39,887 nt of DNA from a virus, in IMG/VR virus record IMGVR_UViG_3300025168_000212, positions 1-39,887 of that record; one strand, 5' to 3'. This document shows positions 31,684-38,835 of the stretch, in pieces. Below the pieces are notes generated by a model that was given only the letters and a program-made list of their open reading frames with translations, was not told the DNA's origin and made no database searches. Numbering within the stretch: position 1 is the first letter of the stretch; every line of letters begins with the position of its first letter. Both the position numbers and the translations under genes were made by a program.

Positions 31684-31686
31684 AAT
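31658..31686 (+). promoter_or_regulatory. Sigma70-like promoter for the 86-aa gene
   Basis: TTGTAG (31658-31663), a 17-base spacer and CATAAT (31681-31686), followed by CTCACACCACAACAAAGGAG and the ATG at 31722. It lies inside the start of the leftward membrane gene, so the two units may interfere with each other. Confidence 0.5.
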
Positions 31687-31721
31687 CAATAATCTCACAC
31701 CACAACAAAGGAGAAAACAAC

Positions 31722-31982
31722 ATGTTCACTACTACCGTAAAAAAATCATCTATGCGTGGAGTGGTTCTTTCTTACGTGCTTTCGGAGCCGGGAGAAGAAA
31801 CTATCCGCACGATCTATGAAGATCTATACAATGGACTTGGCACAAAAAAGAGAGTTTTTAATGCTGTTTTAGATGCTGCAGACAATCTTCACCAACGAGG
31901 ATTGATTCGATATGGTGAAGGTAAAAACCGGACGAACCAGAAACTGCATGCAGTTGATGGAGCGGCAGACTGCTTGATTTGA
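31722..31982 (+). CDS. Small winged-helix-like protein (86 aa)
   Basis: The product has a segment EETIRTIYEDLYNGLGTKKRVFNAVLDAADNLHQRGLIRY (in two parts: residues about 25-45 and 46-64) that reads as the helix-turn-helix and wing start of a small transcription regulator. It has AAGGAG upstream and its own promoter, and it is flanked on both sides by leftward genes. A regulator of those late-strand genes is possible but unproven. Confidence 0.6.
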   Translation: MFTTTVKKSSMRGVVLSYVLSEPGEETIRTIYEDLYNGLGTKKRVFNAVLDAADNLHQRGLIRYGEGKNRTNQKLHAVDGAADCLI

Positions 31983-32351
31983 TTACTGGGCAGTGATTCC
32001 AATCTTAACGGTCACATCACTCGTCGGGCTGATTTGGCTGTTAACGGCGCCAGGTAGTGTGGAACTATAGAACTCAAGTCCAGTAGCAAGAGCTACAGAC
32101 TTTGGTATATAGAAATAGCACGTCGTGCTTGCAGGGCAGTACAGCTGTATGTAGTGCTGAGTCGTTGCACTTGAACCACTCGCCGCTGTTATAAGCTTAG
32201 TGTATACAGCCGATGTATTCGGATTTGTGATTTCAACAAAGTACAAATATTGAGCGGCACCGGCAGCTGTTTCAACAGTAATGTCTGAATCAGTATCAGT
32301 GATAATCGTGGTGATAAGAGGACCAGACGCGGTGGTTGTAGTGACGGCCAT
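31983..32351 (-). CDS. Beta-rich virion-type protein A (122 aa), paralogue of the next gene
   Basis: The Thr/Ser/Ala-rich sequence has about eight short beta segments, few charges and no enzyme motif, like a capsid decoration or fibre domain. It shares with its neighbour the landmarks D-x-D-S-D near residue 20, ETA, VEITN, YTK, a central Pro-x-S-T, STLP and a final TSDVTVKI. It is read leftward like the structural genes. GAGG lies before the ATG. The stop abuts the end of the rightward 86-aa gene. Confidence 0.65.
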   Translation of the reverse strand: MAVTTTTASGPLITTIITDTDSDITVETAAGAAQYLYFVEITNPNTSAVYTKLITAASGSSATTQHYIQLYCPASTTCYFYIPKSVALATGLEFYSSTLPGAVNSQISPTSDVTVKIGITAQ

Positions 32352-32358
32352 TTCAACC

Positions 32359-32724
32359 TCAAGTGCAGAGAATAGTTACAGTTGTTGAGTTAGGAGCGGC
32401 AGCATTTGACGTGGCAGGAAGAATGGTAGTCCAAAAGCTTAGTTGATCAAATGACAAACCGTTTGGAAACTCGTAGGTTTGTGATGTGCTTGGACCAGCA
32501 ACCAACATCATATCTGGCTCTGTGGTTCCAGGGGTCACTGTTCCAGAAGTAAGCTTAAACTTAGTGTACGAAGTGTTTGTGCCTGCACCGTTAGTGATTT
32601 CAATTTGGTAGATTGTTCCAGAACTGCCAGTCACATTAGTCTCTGCGTTTTCATCAGAGTCAGCATCGTTGACGAGTTTGTACGTCGCAGTGGAGCTCGA
32701 AAAACCAGATACTTTCAGTGTCAT
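32359..32724 (-). CDS. Beta-rich virion-type protein B (121 aa), paralogue of A
   Basis: It is the same length and layout as protein A: D-x-D-S-D, ET, IYQIEITN, YTK, GPST, WTTILP and NSTTVTI occur in the same order. The two genes lie 7 bases apart and so probably arose by tandem duplication with strong divergence. GGAG precedes the ATG by 6 bases. The best guess is a pair of capsid or tail surface proteins expressed late, placed here as a movable cassette. Confidence 0.65.
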   Translation of the reverse strand: MTLKVSGFSSSTATYKLVNDADSDENAETNVTGSSGTIYQIEITNGAGTNTSYTKFKLTSGTVTPGTTEPDMMLVAGPSTSQTYEFPNGLSFDQLSFWTTILPATSNAAAPNSTTVTILCT

Positions 32725-32811
32725 GCCTACTCCAAAAAATGGATTATTCTATTGTATCAAAGTCTATATCATTCGCTTAGTCATTGCACTCTCTAAATAT
32801 AGATAACCTCT

Positions 32812-32840
32812 TTGACACGGAGCCGCGCGTTAACTACTGT
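32812..32840 (+). promoter_or_regulatory. Sigma70-like promoter for the helix-turn-helix gene and primase unit
   Basis: TTGACA (32812-32817), a 17-base spacer ending in GTTAAC, and TACTGT (32835-32840), then a GACTACACCAACAAGGAG leader and the ATG at 32866. It likely drives the genes through primase and helicase. Confidence 0.65.
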
Positions 32841-32865
32841 GACTACACCAACAAGGAGACAACAC

Positions 32866-33147
32866 ATGTCAGTCAATCAGAATGATCATGGTGACAAGTT
32901 CATCATCGACACCAACCCAGCACTACAAGCTTTATACAATGAAATCGGAGGCTCATACCGAGAAGTTGGTCGCGTGTTCGGAGTATCACATACGCATCTA
33001 TGGCATGCTCTAAAGGGAGATAGAGACCCGATATCAGTCAATACGTTGGTGAAATATGCCCAACGGACTCGAGAGAACGAAGGCATTTCTATGCAACTGT
33101 TCATCACTGCGGACGCGAAGATCAAGTACAAGATTGAGAGAGAATGA
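32866..33147 (+). CDS. Cro/C1-type helix-turn-helix protein (93 aa)
   Basis: Residues about 22-58 (NEIGGSYREVGRVFGVSHT, then HLWHALKGDRDPISVNTL) form a five-helix XRE-type DNA-binding domain, with the recognition helix at VSHTHLWHAL. The ATG at 32866 has AAGGAG 8 bases upstream; an in-frame start at 32812 lies in the promoter. It is the first gene of the primase unit and may control it. It is distinct from the leftward regulator at 36629. Confidence 0.75.
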   Translation: MSVNQNDHGDKFIIDTNPALQALYNEIGGSYREVGRVFGVSHTHLWHALKGDRDPISVNTLVKYAQRTRENEGISMQLFITADAKIKYKIERE

Positions 33148-33213
33148 TCGTACCCACATCTGTGGCACACTCATCACCCTTCCCCCAATATTTGTATAGA
33201 TGGAGCTCTCGCC

Positions 33214-34218
33214 GTGTGGTTGCAGCAAGCAGAGAAAATAGCAGTATCAGAAATAGCAAACCGACTTGGCCTACAGTCACGTAAGAACAATTCATTTGCG
33301 CCATGTCCAGGCTGTGGTTCCGTTACCCGTGGATCAAAGGACACCCGTGGGCCGATAGGTATTCGAGGTGATGACAAAGGTTGGAAGTGTCATCGATGCG
33401 GTATTGGTGGTTCCGGTATCGACATGGTCAGTGTTCGGCTCTGTGGCACTAAGTTTTCAGAAGCGGACTCCTTCAATAAGAAGAGAGTAGAGACTTGGTT
33501 TGATATCAAAATAGAACAGGGTGTACCAATCAACGATACACCTAAACGTATTCGAGGTAAGCGCCCGCCAAGAAATGAAGTTCATCATCTTTGGAAGTCA
33601 TCGTTAAAACTGAATGAACTCGACCATGATGACGAGGCACTTCAGTTTTTGAAGAGCAGGCACCTTAATCTTGAAGCACTCTCTAAATCTGGTGTAGTTC
33701 GCATTACGCCTGATAGAAAGAACATTTCGTGGCCAGTGTGGTGGCCTGCTGGTCGAAGCCCGATGTGGCGGGTGATCGCCCCGGCGTTCAATGAGAATGG
33801 TGAGTTTGTCAGTCTTCATGGCAGGGCTGTTGGAATACCAAAGGCGGGACCTAAGACGCTATGGCCCAAGGGTTTCGAAGCGAAAGGTCTCTTCATGCCG
33901 AATCGTTATGCAGTCAAGATGATTCGTGGTGAAGAAGCAGACATCGATGGTGTTCTTTTTGTCGAAGGCATCACTGATTTCATGAAATGTTCTGCTGAAG
34001 TCGAGGACCAAAATCTAAAAATTGCAGTTTTGGGGGGGACATCTGGCTCTTTCGGGATCGTTTCGAAGTTGAAAATATCTAAAAAAACTAAAATATACAT
34101 TGGCACTGACCCAGATGAGAAGGGGAGGGAGTACGCTTCAACGATTAAATTGCAACTCGGTGATCGAATCTCTTACAGGATTCCTTTAGAAGACTTAGTG
34201 GGAGATAGCGATGCTTGA
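33214..34218 (+). CDS. DNA primase (zinc ribbon plus TOPRIM)
   Basis: This 334-residue protein makes RNA primers for lagging-strand synthesis. It has an N-terminal zinc ribbon CPGC (31-34) and CHRC (59-62), as in CHC2-type and T7-like primases, a linker, then a TOPRIM domain with FVEGITD (249-255, catalytic Glu251) and GTDPDEKG (297-304, Asp299 and Asp301). The GTG start has GGAG 9 bases upstream; no earlier ATG is in frame. The next gene, an ATPase, overlaps its end by 8 bases, so the two form a primase-helicase pair. Confidence 0.92.
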   Translation: MWLQQAEKIAVSEIANRLGLQSRKNNSFAPCPGCGSVTRGSKDTRGPIGIRGDDKGWKCHRCGIGGSGIDMVSVRLCGTKFSEADSFNKKRVETWFDIKIEQGVPINDTPKRIRGKRPPRNEVHHLWKSSLKLNELDHDDEALQFLKSRHLNLEALSKSGVVRITPDRKNISWPVWWPAGRSPMWRVIAPAFNENGEFVSLHGRAVGIPKAGPKTLWPKGFEAKGLFMPNRYAVKMIRGEEADIDGVLFVEGITDFMKCSAEVEDQNLKIAVLGGTSGSFGIVSKLKISKKTKIYIGTDPDEKGREYASTIKLQLGDRISYRIPLEDLVGDSDA

Positions 34219-35551
34219 TATAGATGAAGTAATAGACGGCAAACCTGGCTCACCACGTCTTTCTGATCTACTTGCCATGGCTGAACAGGGTCACGAACAA
34301 AAAGGCGACCAAGGCATAGATTCTAAGGTCATTAGCCATCTGGAGATGCAGACGAGCAAGGATGGCGTCCAGAAGATTAAGCCTACTGTGCCAAACATGC
34401 TTGTCATCATGGAGAAGGACAAGCGTTGGAAGAAGAAGATTTGGCTTAACGAGTTTAGTAATGCAATTTATTTAGACGAAAAGCCTTTAAAAGACACAGA
34501 TTACACTCGAGTCAAGCGTTGGATGCACAGTCAATACAGCGTTCATTTCAGCACTGACGCTATTGTGGAGGCGACTAACTTCATTGCAGAACAGAACGGC
34601 AAGAATCCGTTAGTAGATTGGCTGAACGATGTGGTTTGGGATGGCGTCCCACGCATGGACGAATGGCTGATCCGTGGTTGTGGGGCGGAAGATACCAAAC
34701 TCACAAGAGAGATTGGGCGAAGGTGGCTTGTTCAGTGCATCGCAAGAGCCATGGAGCCCGGCTGTAAGGCCGATTGTGTACTCATCCTTGTCGGGCCACA
34801 GGGTGCGCGTAAAAGTACGACGTTCCGCATCATGGGGTCACCTGAGTACTTCTGCGACACACCAATGGATATTGGATCAAGCAACGCCTACATGCAGATT
34901 CATCGCGCATGGATCTACGAGGTAGCAGAGCTCGACTCTATTCGTAGGGCGAGAAACTCCAGCACCAAGGCTTTCCTTTCTGCACAAGAAGATACTTTCC
35001 GACTTCCATACGCTCGCCAGACCGTGACGCTGAAGAGGCACACAGTATTCTGTGGAACCACCAACAAGGCTGAGTTCATCACAGATGAGACCGGTTCACG
35101 TCGCTACTGGCCGATTCAAGTCGGCAAGATGGATACTGACTGGACGGAACACAACAGGGGTCAGTTGTGGGCTGAAGCCTGTGTGGCTTACAAAAATGGT
35201 GAGAAGTGGTATCTCAAAGATGAGATTCAAGAAGAGTTGGACTCGCAGTCATCTGATTTCAGGCAGTTCGACCCGTGGCACGAAATCATTGAGAGATACA
35301 TCAAACAAAACGGTATCAACTTATCTACGACTGATCTTATGGATCAAGCGTTGAAGCTCGACAAGTATCAGATGACTCGGGCGTCTGAGATGAGAGTTGG
35401 AGATATCATGCGACAACTGGGATTTGAACGCGCTCGACGACGTGTTTATGGCGATCGAAAATATGTATGGATCGAAGCCAGTAAAGACAACGTAATTTCA
35501 ATTGAAAAACCAGCAGTAGTAGTAGACAATGAAGACAGTAGAGGAAACTGA
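34211..35551 (+). CDS. VirE-family (D5-like) helicase/ATPase
   Basis: This 446-residue protein matches the virulence-associated E family, which includes phage and plasmid replicative helicases. Residues about 130-190 hold the typical NPLVDWLNDVVWDGVPRMDEW block. Walker A is GPQGARKST (195-203) and Walker B is WIYEVAELD (234-242). Downstream VFCGTTNKAEFITDETGSRR carries the sensor and arginine-finger region. It follows the primase and would act as its partner at the replication fork. Confidence 0.9.
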   Translation: MLDIDEVIDGKPGSPRLSDLLAMAEQGHEQKGDQGIDSKVISHLEMQTSKDGVQKIKPTVPNMLVIMEKDKRWKKKIWLNEFSNAIYLDEKPLKDTDYTRVKRWMHSQYSVHFSTDAIVEATNFIAEQNGKNPLVDWLNDVVWDGVPRMDEWLIRGCGAEDTKLTREIGRRWLVQCIARAMEPGCKADCVLILVGPQGARKSTTFRIMGSPEYFCDTPMDIGSSNAYMQIHRAWIYEVAELDSIRRARNSSTKAFLSAQEDTFRLPYARQTVTLKRHTVFCGTTNKAEFITDETGSRRYWPIQVGKMDTDWTEHNRGQLWAEACVAYKNGEKWYLKDEIQEELDSQSSDFRQFDPWHEIIERYIKQNGINLSTTDLMDQALKLDKYQMTRASEMRVGDIMRQLGFERARRRVYGDRKYVWIEASKDNVISIEKPAVVVDNEDSRGN

Positions 35552-36137
35552 AGTGCGACAAGCAGAAAATGCAGACATTCAAAAAATCATAGATCAGTAC
35601 CTTACCGAAGAAGACAAAGATTTGATCTGCTCTAAACGTTCAATAAGTAGTGTTCGCGCCTTTCCAGGTAGTGAATTGTTTCATCTGTATGCAGAAGCAA
35701 ACAGCGTGAAGGCGTTTTGTGACAACGGACATCTCGTAAACGTGAAAGGGTTTGGAATCGACTACCTAATCAACAGAGATTTTTCTAATCAATGGATTGA
35801 TTTCGAAACCTCTGTTTTTACCGAGAGCATGACTACAGAAATAATCATGGACCACATTGATGATGGATACATCTTCGATGATGACCAACTGGATAAAATC
35901 TACGCTTGGACTGCGATGAGCCCTTACGTAGCAATGTCGATCACGGAGCCGATCCGCAACCAACTGTGCAGAACAGTGGAGCTTCTTTGGGACTTGTGTG
36001 TGATGAAGAGTAAGGCGTTCTCAACACAATCGAACGAAACCGCCCAAACAATGATGAGAGATATCATCAATCATTGGTCAGAAACAGTTATCATTCCACA
36101 CAGAGGCATTGGAAGAAGAAACCTACTGGATGAATAG
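35529..36137 (+). CDS. Unrecognised protein (202 aa) in the replication unit
   Basis: It overlaps the helicase end by 23 bases if the ATG at 35529 is used. A GTG at 35553 with GAGG 8 bases upstream, just after the helicase stop, is an attractive alternative. The product is acidic and helical, with RSISSVRAFPGSELFHLYAE near residues 38-57. No family is recognised; its position suggests a replication accessory factor. Confidence 0.65.
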   Translation: MKTVEETEVRQAENADIQKIIDQYLTEEDKDLICSKRSISSVRAFPGSELFHLYAEANSVKAFCDNGHLVNVKGFGIDYLINRDFSNQWIDFETSVFTESMTTEIIMDHIDDGYIFDDDQLDKIYAWTAMSPYVAMSITEPIRNQLCRTVELLWDLCVMKSKAFSTQSNETAQTMMRDIINHWSETVIIPHRGIGRRNLLDE

Positions 36138-36362
36138 ATGACAATACCAGCTGCAATCCGTGAACAATGGCAAAAGCCTGTTCAGTGGAAAGTTTCAAAA
36201 GAAGACGATTCGATAGAAATATCGGACGAAGATGGTGACTTCGTCGTTAGCTCTATGAAGCACGACTACGTAGATGAAACAATTCAAGAGCACGTAAAGA
36301 AGGTACAGACGGCAGCAACATTAGAGTTGCTACTGTCTATTTCCGACAAGCACGAAGCCTAA
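36138..36362 (+). CDS. Unrecognised small acidic protein (74 aa)
   Basis: It starts immediately after the previous stop. The N-terminal half is beta-like (PVQWKVSKEDDSIEISDEDGDFVVSS), resembling the swapped-hairpin AbrB/SpoVT fold, and the C-terminal half is helical. That resemblance is weak. The stop overlaps the end of the leftward PAPK gene. Confidence 0.55.
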   Translation: MTIPAAIREQWQKPVQWKVSKEDDSIEISDEDGDFVVSSMKHDYVDETIQEHVKKVQTAATLELLLSISDKHEA

Positions 36363-36616
36363 TACTTCTTCTTAGCGGGCGCTTTCTTCTTGGCTGGTGC
36401 AGTCTTTGGTGCAGTCTTTGGTGCAGTCTTTGGTGCAGTCTTTGGTGCAGGCTTCGGTGCAGGCTTCGGTGCAGGCTTCGGTGCAGCCAGTTTCGCTTCA
36501 AGCTCCCCAATGTATGCGTATAAAGCTGGCACTACCTGTGTCATCTCATACCCATGATGACACGCCTTAGTACTCAAAACGATTCGCATAGCATTTACTT
36601 GATCTTTCAAACTCAT
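36359..36616 (-). CDS. Small protein with a histone H1-like PAPK repeat tail (85 aa)
   Basis: A normal helical N-terminus (MSLKDQVNAMRIVLSTKACHHG, residues 1-22, through ALYAYIGELEAKLAA) is followed by seven or more Ala-Pro-Lys-Pro/Thr repeats and a final AKKKAPAKKKY. The tail resembles the Lys/Ala/Pro tails of histone H1 and of bacterial Hc1-like proteins that bind DNA non-specifically. The start is ATG 36616 with GGAG 6-7 bases upstream. It is in an operon after the regulator at 36629. Confidence 0.75.
   Translation of the reverse strand: MSLKDQVNAMRIVLSTKACHHGYEMTQVVPALYAYIGELEAKLAAPKPAPKPAPKPAPKTAPKTAPKTAPKTAPAKKKAPAKKKY
36396..36479 (-). repeat. Seven tandem 12-bp repeats encoding the PAPK tail
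   Basis: Four GGTGCAGTCTTT units (36396-36443) and three GGTGCAGGCTTC units (36444-36479), as read on the plus strand, each encode Ala-Pro-Lys-Pro/Thr on the minus strand. Exact repetition of 12 bases within each group implies recent expansion and likely length variation between relatives. Confidence 0.95.
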
Positions 36617-36628
36617 TTGGGACTCCAA

Positions 36629-36868
36629 TTATAAACGTAGGCGAGGGGAAAGCCCAGGCCATTCTCTTACAGAAACAATACCACCAGTAGCGCGCTCAAT
36701 GCTAATCGCCAGTGGAAGTGAAGGTGTTTTTCGGCCATACTCAAGGTCTCTTAAATATCCAATGCTTATCTTCATTTCGAAACGAACCAACTCGCCATTG
36801 AGCCATTGAATAAATGAGACCCTAGTGCTTCGACCTGGCAAGCTTTTTCGATACTCAGCGATGATCAT
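36629..36868 (-). CDS. Small Cro/CI-like repressor (79 aa)
   Basis: The start is MIIAEYRKSL at 36868, with an AGGTG-type site 7 bases upstream; a longer frame would run through the divergent promoters. The sequence (SIGYLRDLEYGRKTPSLPLAISIERATGG) matches an XRE-type helix-turn-helix ending typical of Cro- or YdaS-like regulators, where the last helix segment is preceded by an R-K-x-P-S turn. Its promoter overlaps a GGACA-N5-TGTCC palindrome, also found at 24129, so it probably regulates itself and two rightward promoters. That binding is inferred. Confidence 0.75.
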   Translation of the reverse strand: MIIAEYRKSLPGRSTRVSFIQWLNGELVRFEMKISIGYLRDLEYGRKTPSLPLAISIERATGGIVSVREWPGLSPRLRL

Positions 36869-36888
36869 TAGACACACCTTTGATTGAT

Positions 36889-36917
36889 ACAATATCGAAG
36901 CGGACACTATTTGTCCA
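36889..36917 (-). promoter_or_regulatory. Leftward promoter of the Cro/CI-like gene
   Basis: On the minus strand TGGACA (36917-36912), a 17-base spacer and TATTGT (36894-36889). The -35 box lies on one half of the palindrome at 36902-36916, so a bound repressor would block polymerase. Confidence 0.55.
36902..36916 (+). promoter_or_regulatory. Palindromic operator GGACA-CTATT-TGTCC
   Basis: The arms and the 5-base spacing are identical to the core of the site at 24129-24147. It overlaps the leftward regulator promoter and is centred 26 bases upstream of the TTGACA of the rightward promoter at 36935. Confidence 0.65.
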
Positions 36918-36934
36918 TCTTTGGGTGTGGCTCC

Positions 36935-36963
36935 TTGACACACTTTGTGATAGATAGTACTCT
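36935..36963 (+). promoter_or_regulatory. Sigma70-like promoter for the YqaJ-RecT unit
   Basis: TTGACA (36935-36940), a 17-base spacer and TACTCT (36958-36963), followed by CACCAACAAGAGAGG and the ATG at 36984, so the transcript has a very short leader. The palindromic operator lies just upstream. Confidence 0.7.
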
Positions 36964-36983
36964 CACCAACAAGAGAGGAACCA

Positions 36984-37940
36984 ATGAACCAACAAGAAAG
37001 AGATGCTTGGCTTAAAGAGCGCAAGAAAGGTCTCGGCGGAACCGATATCGCTTGCATTATGATGGCTGGAGCAGAACTTTCAGAAAAAATTGGTTCATTC
37101 GAGGGAAGCCAATTCAAGCTCTGGTCTGAAAAAACAGGGCTTTACGATACTGATGATTATGACGATGCAATTTTGATGCGTGGCCGAGTAATGGAAAAGT
37201 ATGTCTGTGAGTTTTATGAGCTCCACCTAGGGGAAGGGTGTACGCTTTGGGAAGAGGGACTGACATGGCACCCATCTCGGCCACGCATCTTTGGAACACC
37301 AGATAGGCTTGTAGAGCAAAATGGTGTTCGATTCGGAATGGATGCAAAGACTCGTAGATATAGGCGAGGGTGGGGCGAGTCTGGAACAACAGACGTTCCA
37401 CTAGATGTAGAGATCCAAATGCGTGTCTACATGGAAATATTCGATGCTCAATATTGGGACATCGCTACGCTTTTTAGTCTTGATGATTTCAGGGTCTATA
37501 GAATCGAACGAGACAAAGATCTTGGAAAGTCTATACTTGATGTAGCTGAGTCTTGGTGGGAGAAGCATGTTGATGGAGAGGTCCCGCCAGATGTAGACGC
37601 AACAGACGCATGCATGAAAGTGCTCGGATCATTAAACGCTCGGGTCAAGAGTGAAGAGTTGAGAGTTGCCACTACAGCCGAAAAAGACCTTCACGAAAAG
37701 ATTATTTCTGCTCGAATGGAATTGAAAGAGGCCGAGCAAAAGAAAAAAGAACTCGAGAACCTCTTGCGCGCCAAGATAGGTGACTCACTTGGAATATCAG
37801 GTGTTGCAACTTGGAAGGTTGGAAAACCACGAAAGGTATTCGACAAGATTTCTTTTAGAGAAAAGCATCCAGACATGTACAAAAAGTTTGTTAATGAAGT
37901 ACCAAGCACCAGAATTCTTCGCATCACAGAGGCAAAATGA
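36984..37940 (+). CDS. YqaJ-like viral exonuclease
   Basis: This 318-residue enzyme should resect DNA ends 5-prime to 3-prime to make single strands for RecT. It carries the lambda-exonuclease/YqaJ nuclease pattern: KKGLGGTDIACIM (14-26), RGRVMEKY with Glu71, FGTPDRL with Asp107, the MDAKT motif (Asp120, Lys122) and VEIQMRVYM with Gln145. A C-terminal coiled coil (about 225-265) is an addition. The stop overlaps the recT start by 4 bases. It has its own promoter at 36935. Confidence 0.93.
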   Translation: MNQQERDAWLKERKKGLGGTDIACIMMAGAELSEKIGSFEGSQFKLWSEKTGLYDTDDYDDAILMRGRVMEKYVCEFYELHLGEGCTLWEEGLTWHPSRPRIFGTPDRLVEQNGVRFGMDAKTRRYRRGWGESGTTDVPLDVEIQMRVYMEIFDAQYWDIATLFSLDDFRVYRIERDKDLGKSILDVAESWWEKHVDGEVPPDVDATDACMKVLGSLNARVKSEELRVATTAEKDLHEKIISARMELKEAEQKKKELENLLRAKIGDSLGISGVATWKVGKPRKVFDKISFREKHPDMYKKFVNEVPSTRILRITEAK

Positions 37941-38824
37941 CAACAGCACTAAGCACTAGAGACAAGGTCACTCAACTGAATGAGTACCTTGAAGGCAAGA
38001 AAGGCAGCTTGATTAAGATTGCCCCACAGGGAACCGATGTCGATCGGATTATCCGTGTCGCAATGTTTGAGGCCGTGAAGAACGAACGGCTCGTACAGTG
38101 CAGTCCATCGTCTGTCTATATGGCACTGGCTAAAGCGTGCGAACTGGACTTGGTCGCAGGTGGAGTATTGCACCGCGCTTCTTTGGTTCCAATGTGGGAC
38201 AAGAAAAGCAAGGGCTACAATGCAGAGCTTTGGATCGAATACACTGGCCTAATGGACCTTGTGAAGCGTTCTGGAGAAGTGGCTCACTTTAAAGCAGAAG
38301 TAGTCCACGATAACGATGAGTTTGAGCATTCCTTTGATCTCGAGAGCGGAGAGGTTCTACGACACAAGAAATGCCACGACAATCCTGGCAACTTGCTGCT
38401 TGCCTATGCAGTCTGCTTTTTCAAGGACGGACAACGCCAAGTAGAAGTCATGCGAAAGGATCAGATCAACAAGATCCGAAAGAGCTCTCGCAGCCCTGAT
38501 TCTGGCCCATGGTCACAGCACACAGAGGAAATGTGGCGCAAGACCGTCATTCGGCGCATCTGCAAGTACCTTCCGCTTACACCGAAGACTACAGCCGTTC
38601 TGCAACACGACATTCAATCTGACTTTGGAAATGCGATTGACATTGATATCATCGAACCAAATAATGTTACCGAACAGGACAACACAGAACAGCCAAATAA
38701 TGTTATTGATGTACAAGCAACCGAATCCAAGCCGAAGCCAAAGCGGAGTTCTAAGGTTAAGGATTTAGTTGAAAAAGCGAAGGCAAATAACCTTCCTGAA
38801 CCTGAAGAAGATTTCACCTCATAG
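37937..38824 (+). CDS. recT: RecT single-strand annealing protein
   Basis: The 295-residue protein shows the RecT pattern: CSPSSVYMALAKACELDL (about 55-72), a GGVLHRASLVPMWD segment, AELWIEYTGLMDLVKRSG (about 95-112), and ends its core with MWRKTVIRRICKYLPLTP (about 199-216). The C-terminal 70 residues are a disordered, acidic then basic tail. It anneals complementary strands exposed by the YqaJ exonuclease, the classical phage recombination pair, with SSB and RusA elsewhere in the window. Confidence 0.95.
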   Translation: MTTALSTRDKVTQLNEYLEGKKGSLIKIAPQGTDVDRIIRVAMFEAVKNERLVQCSPSSVYMALAKACELDLVAGGVLHRASLVPMWDKKSKGYNAELWIEYTGLMDLVKRSGEVAHFKAEVVHDNDEFEHSFDLESGEVLRHKKCHDNPGNLLLAYAVCFFKDGQRQVEVMRKDQINKIRKSSRSPDSGPWSQHTEEMWRKTVIRRICKYLPLTPKTTAVLQHDIQSDFGNAIDIDIIEPNNVTEQDNTEQPNNVIDVQATESKPKPKRSSKVKDLVEKAKANNLPEPEEDFTS

Positions 38825-38835
38825 GAGCATAAACC

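Noticed and set aside
36396-36479. CRISPR-like array
   Set aside because: The 12-bp units are contiguous without spacers and encode the PAPK protein tail.
36869-37117. N-terminal extension of the Cro/CI-like gene
   Set aside because: It would run antisense through the divergent promoters and the start of the YqaJ gene; the ATG at 36868 has its own ribosome site and gives a standard-size regulator.
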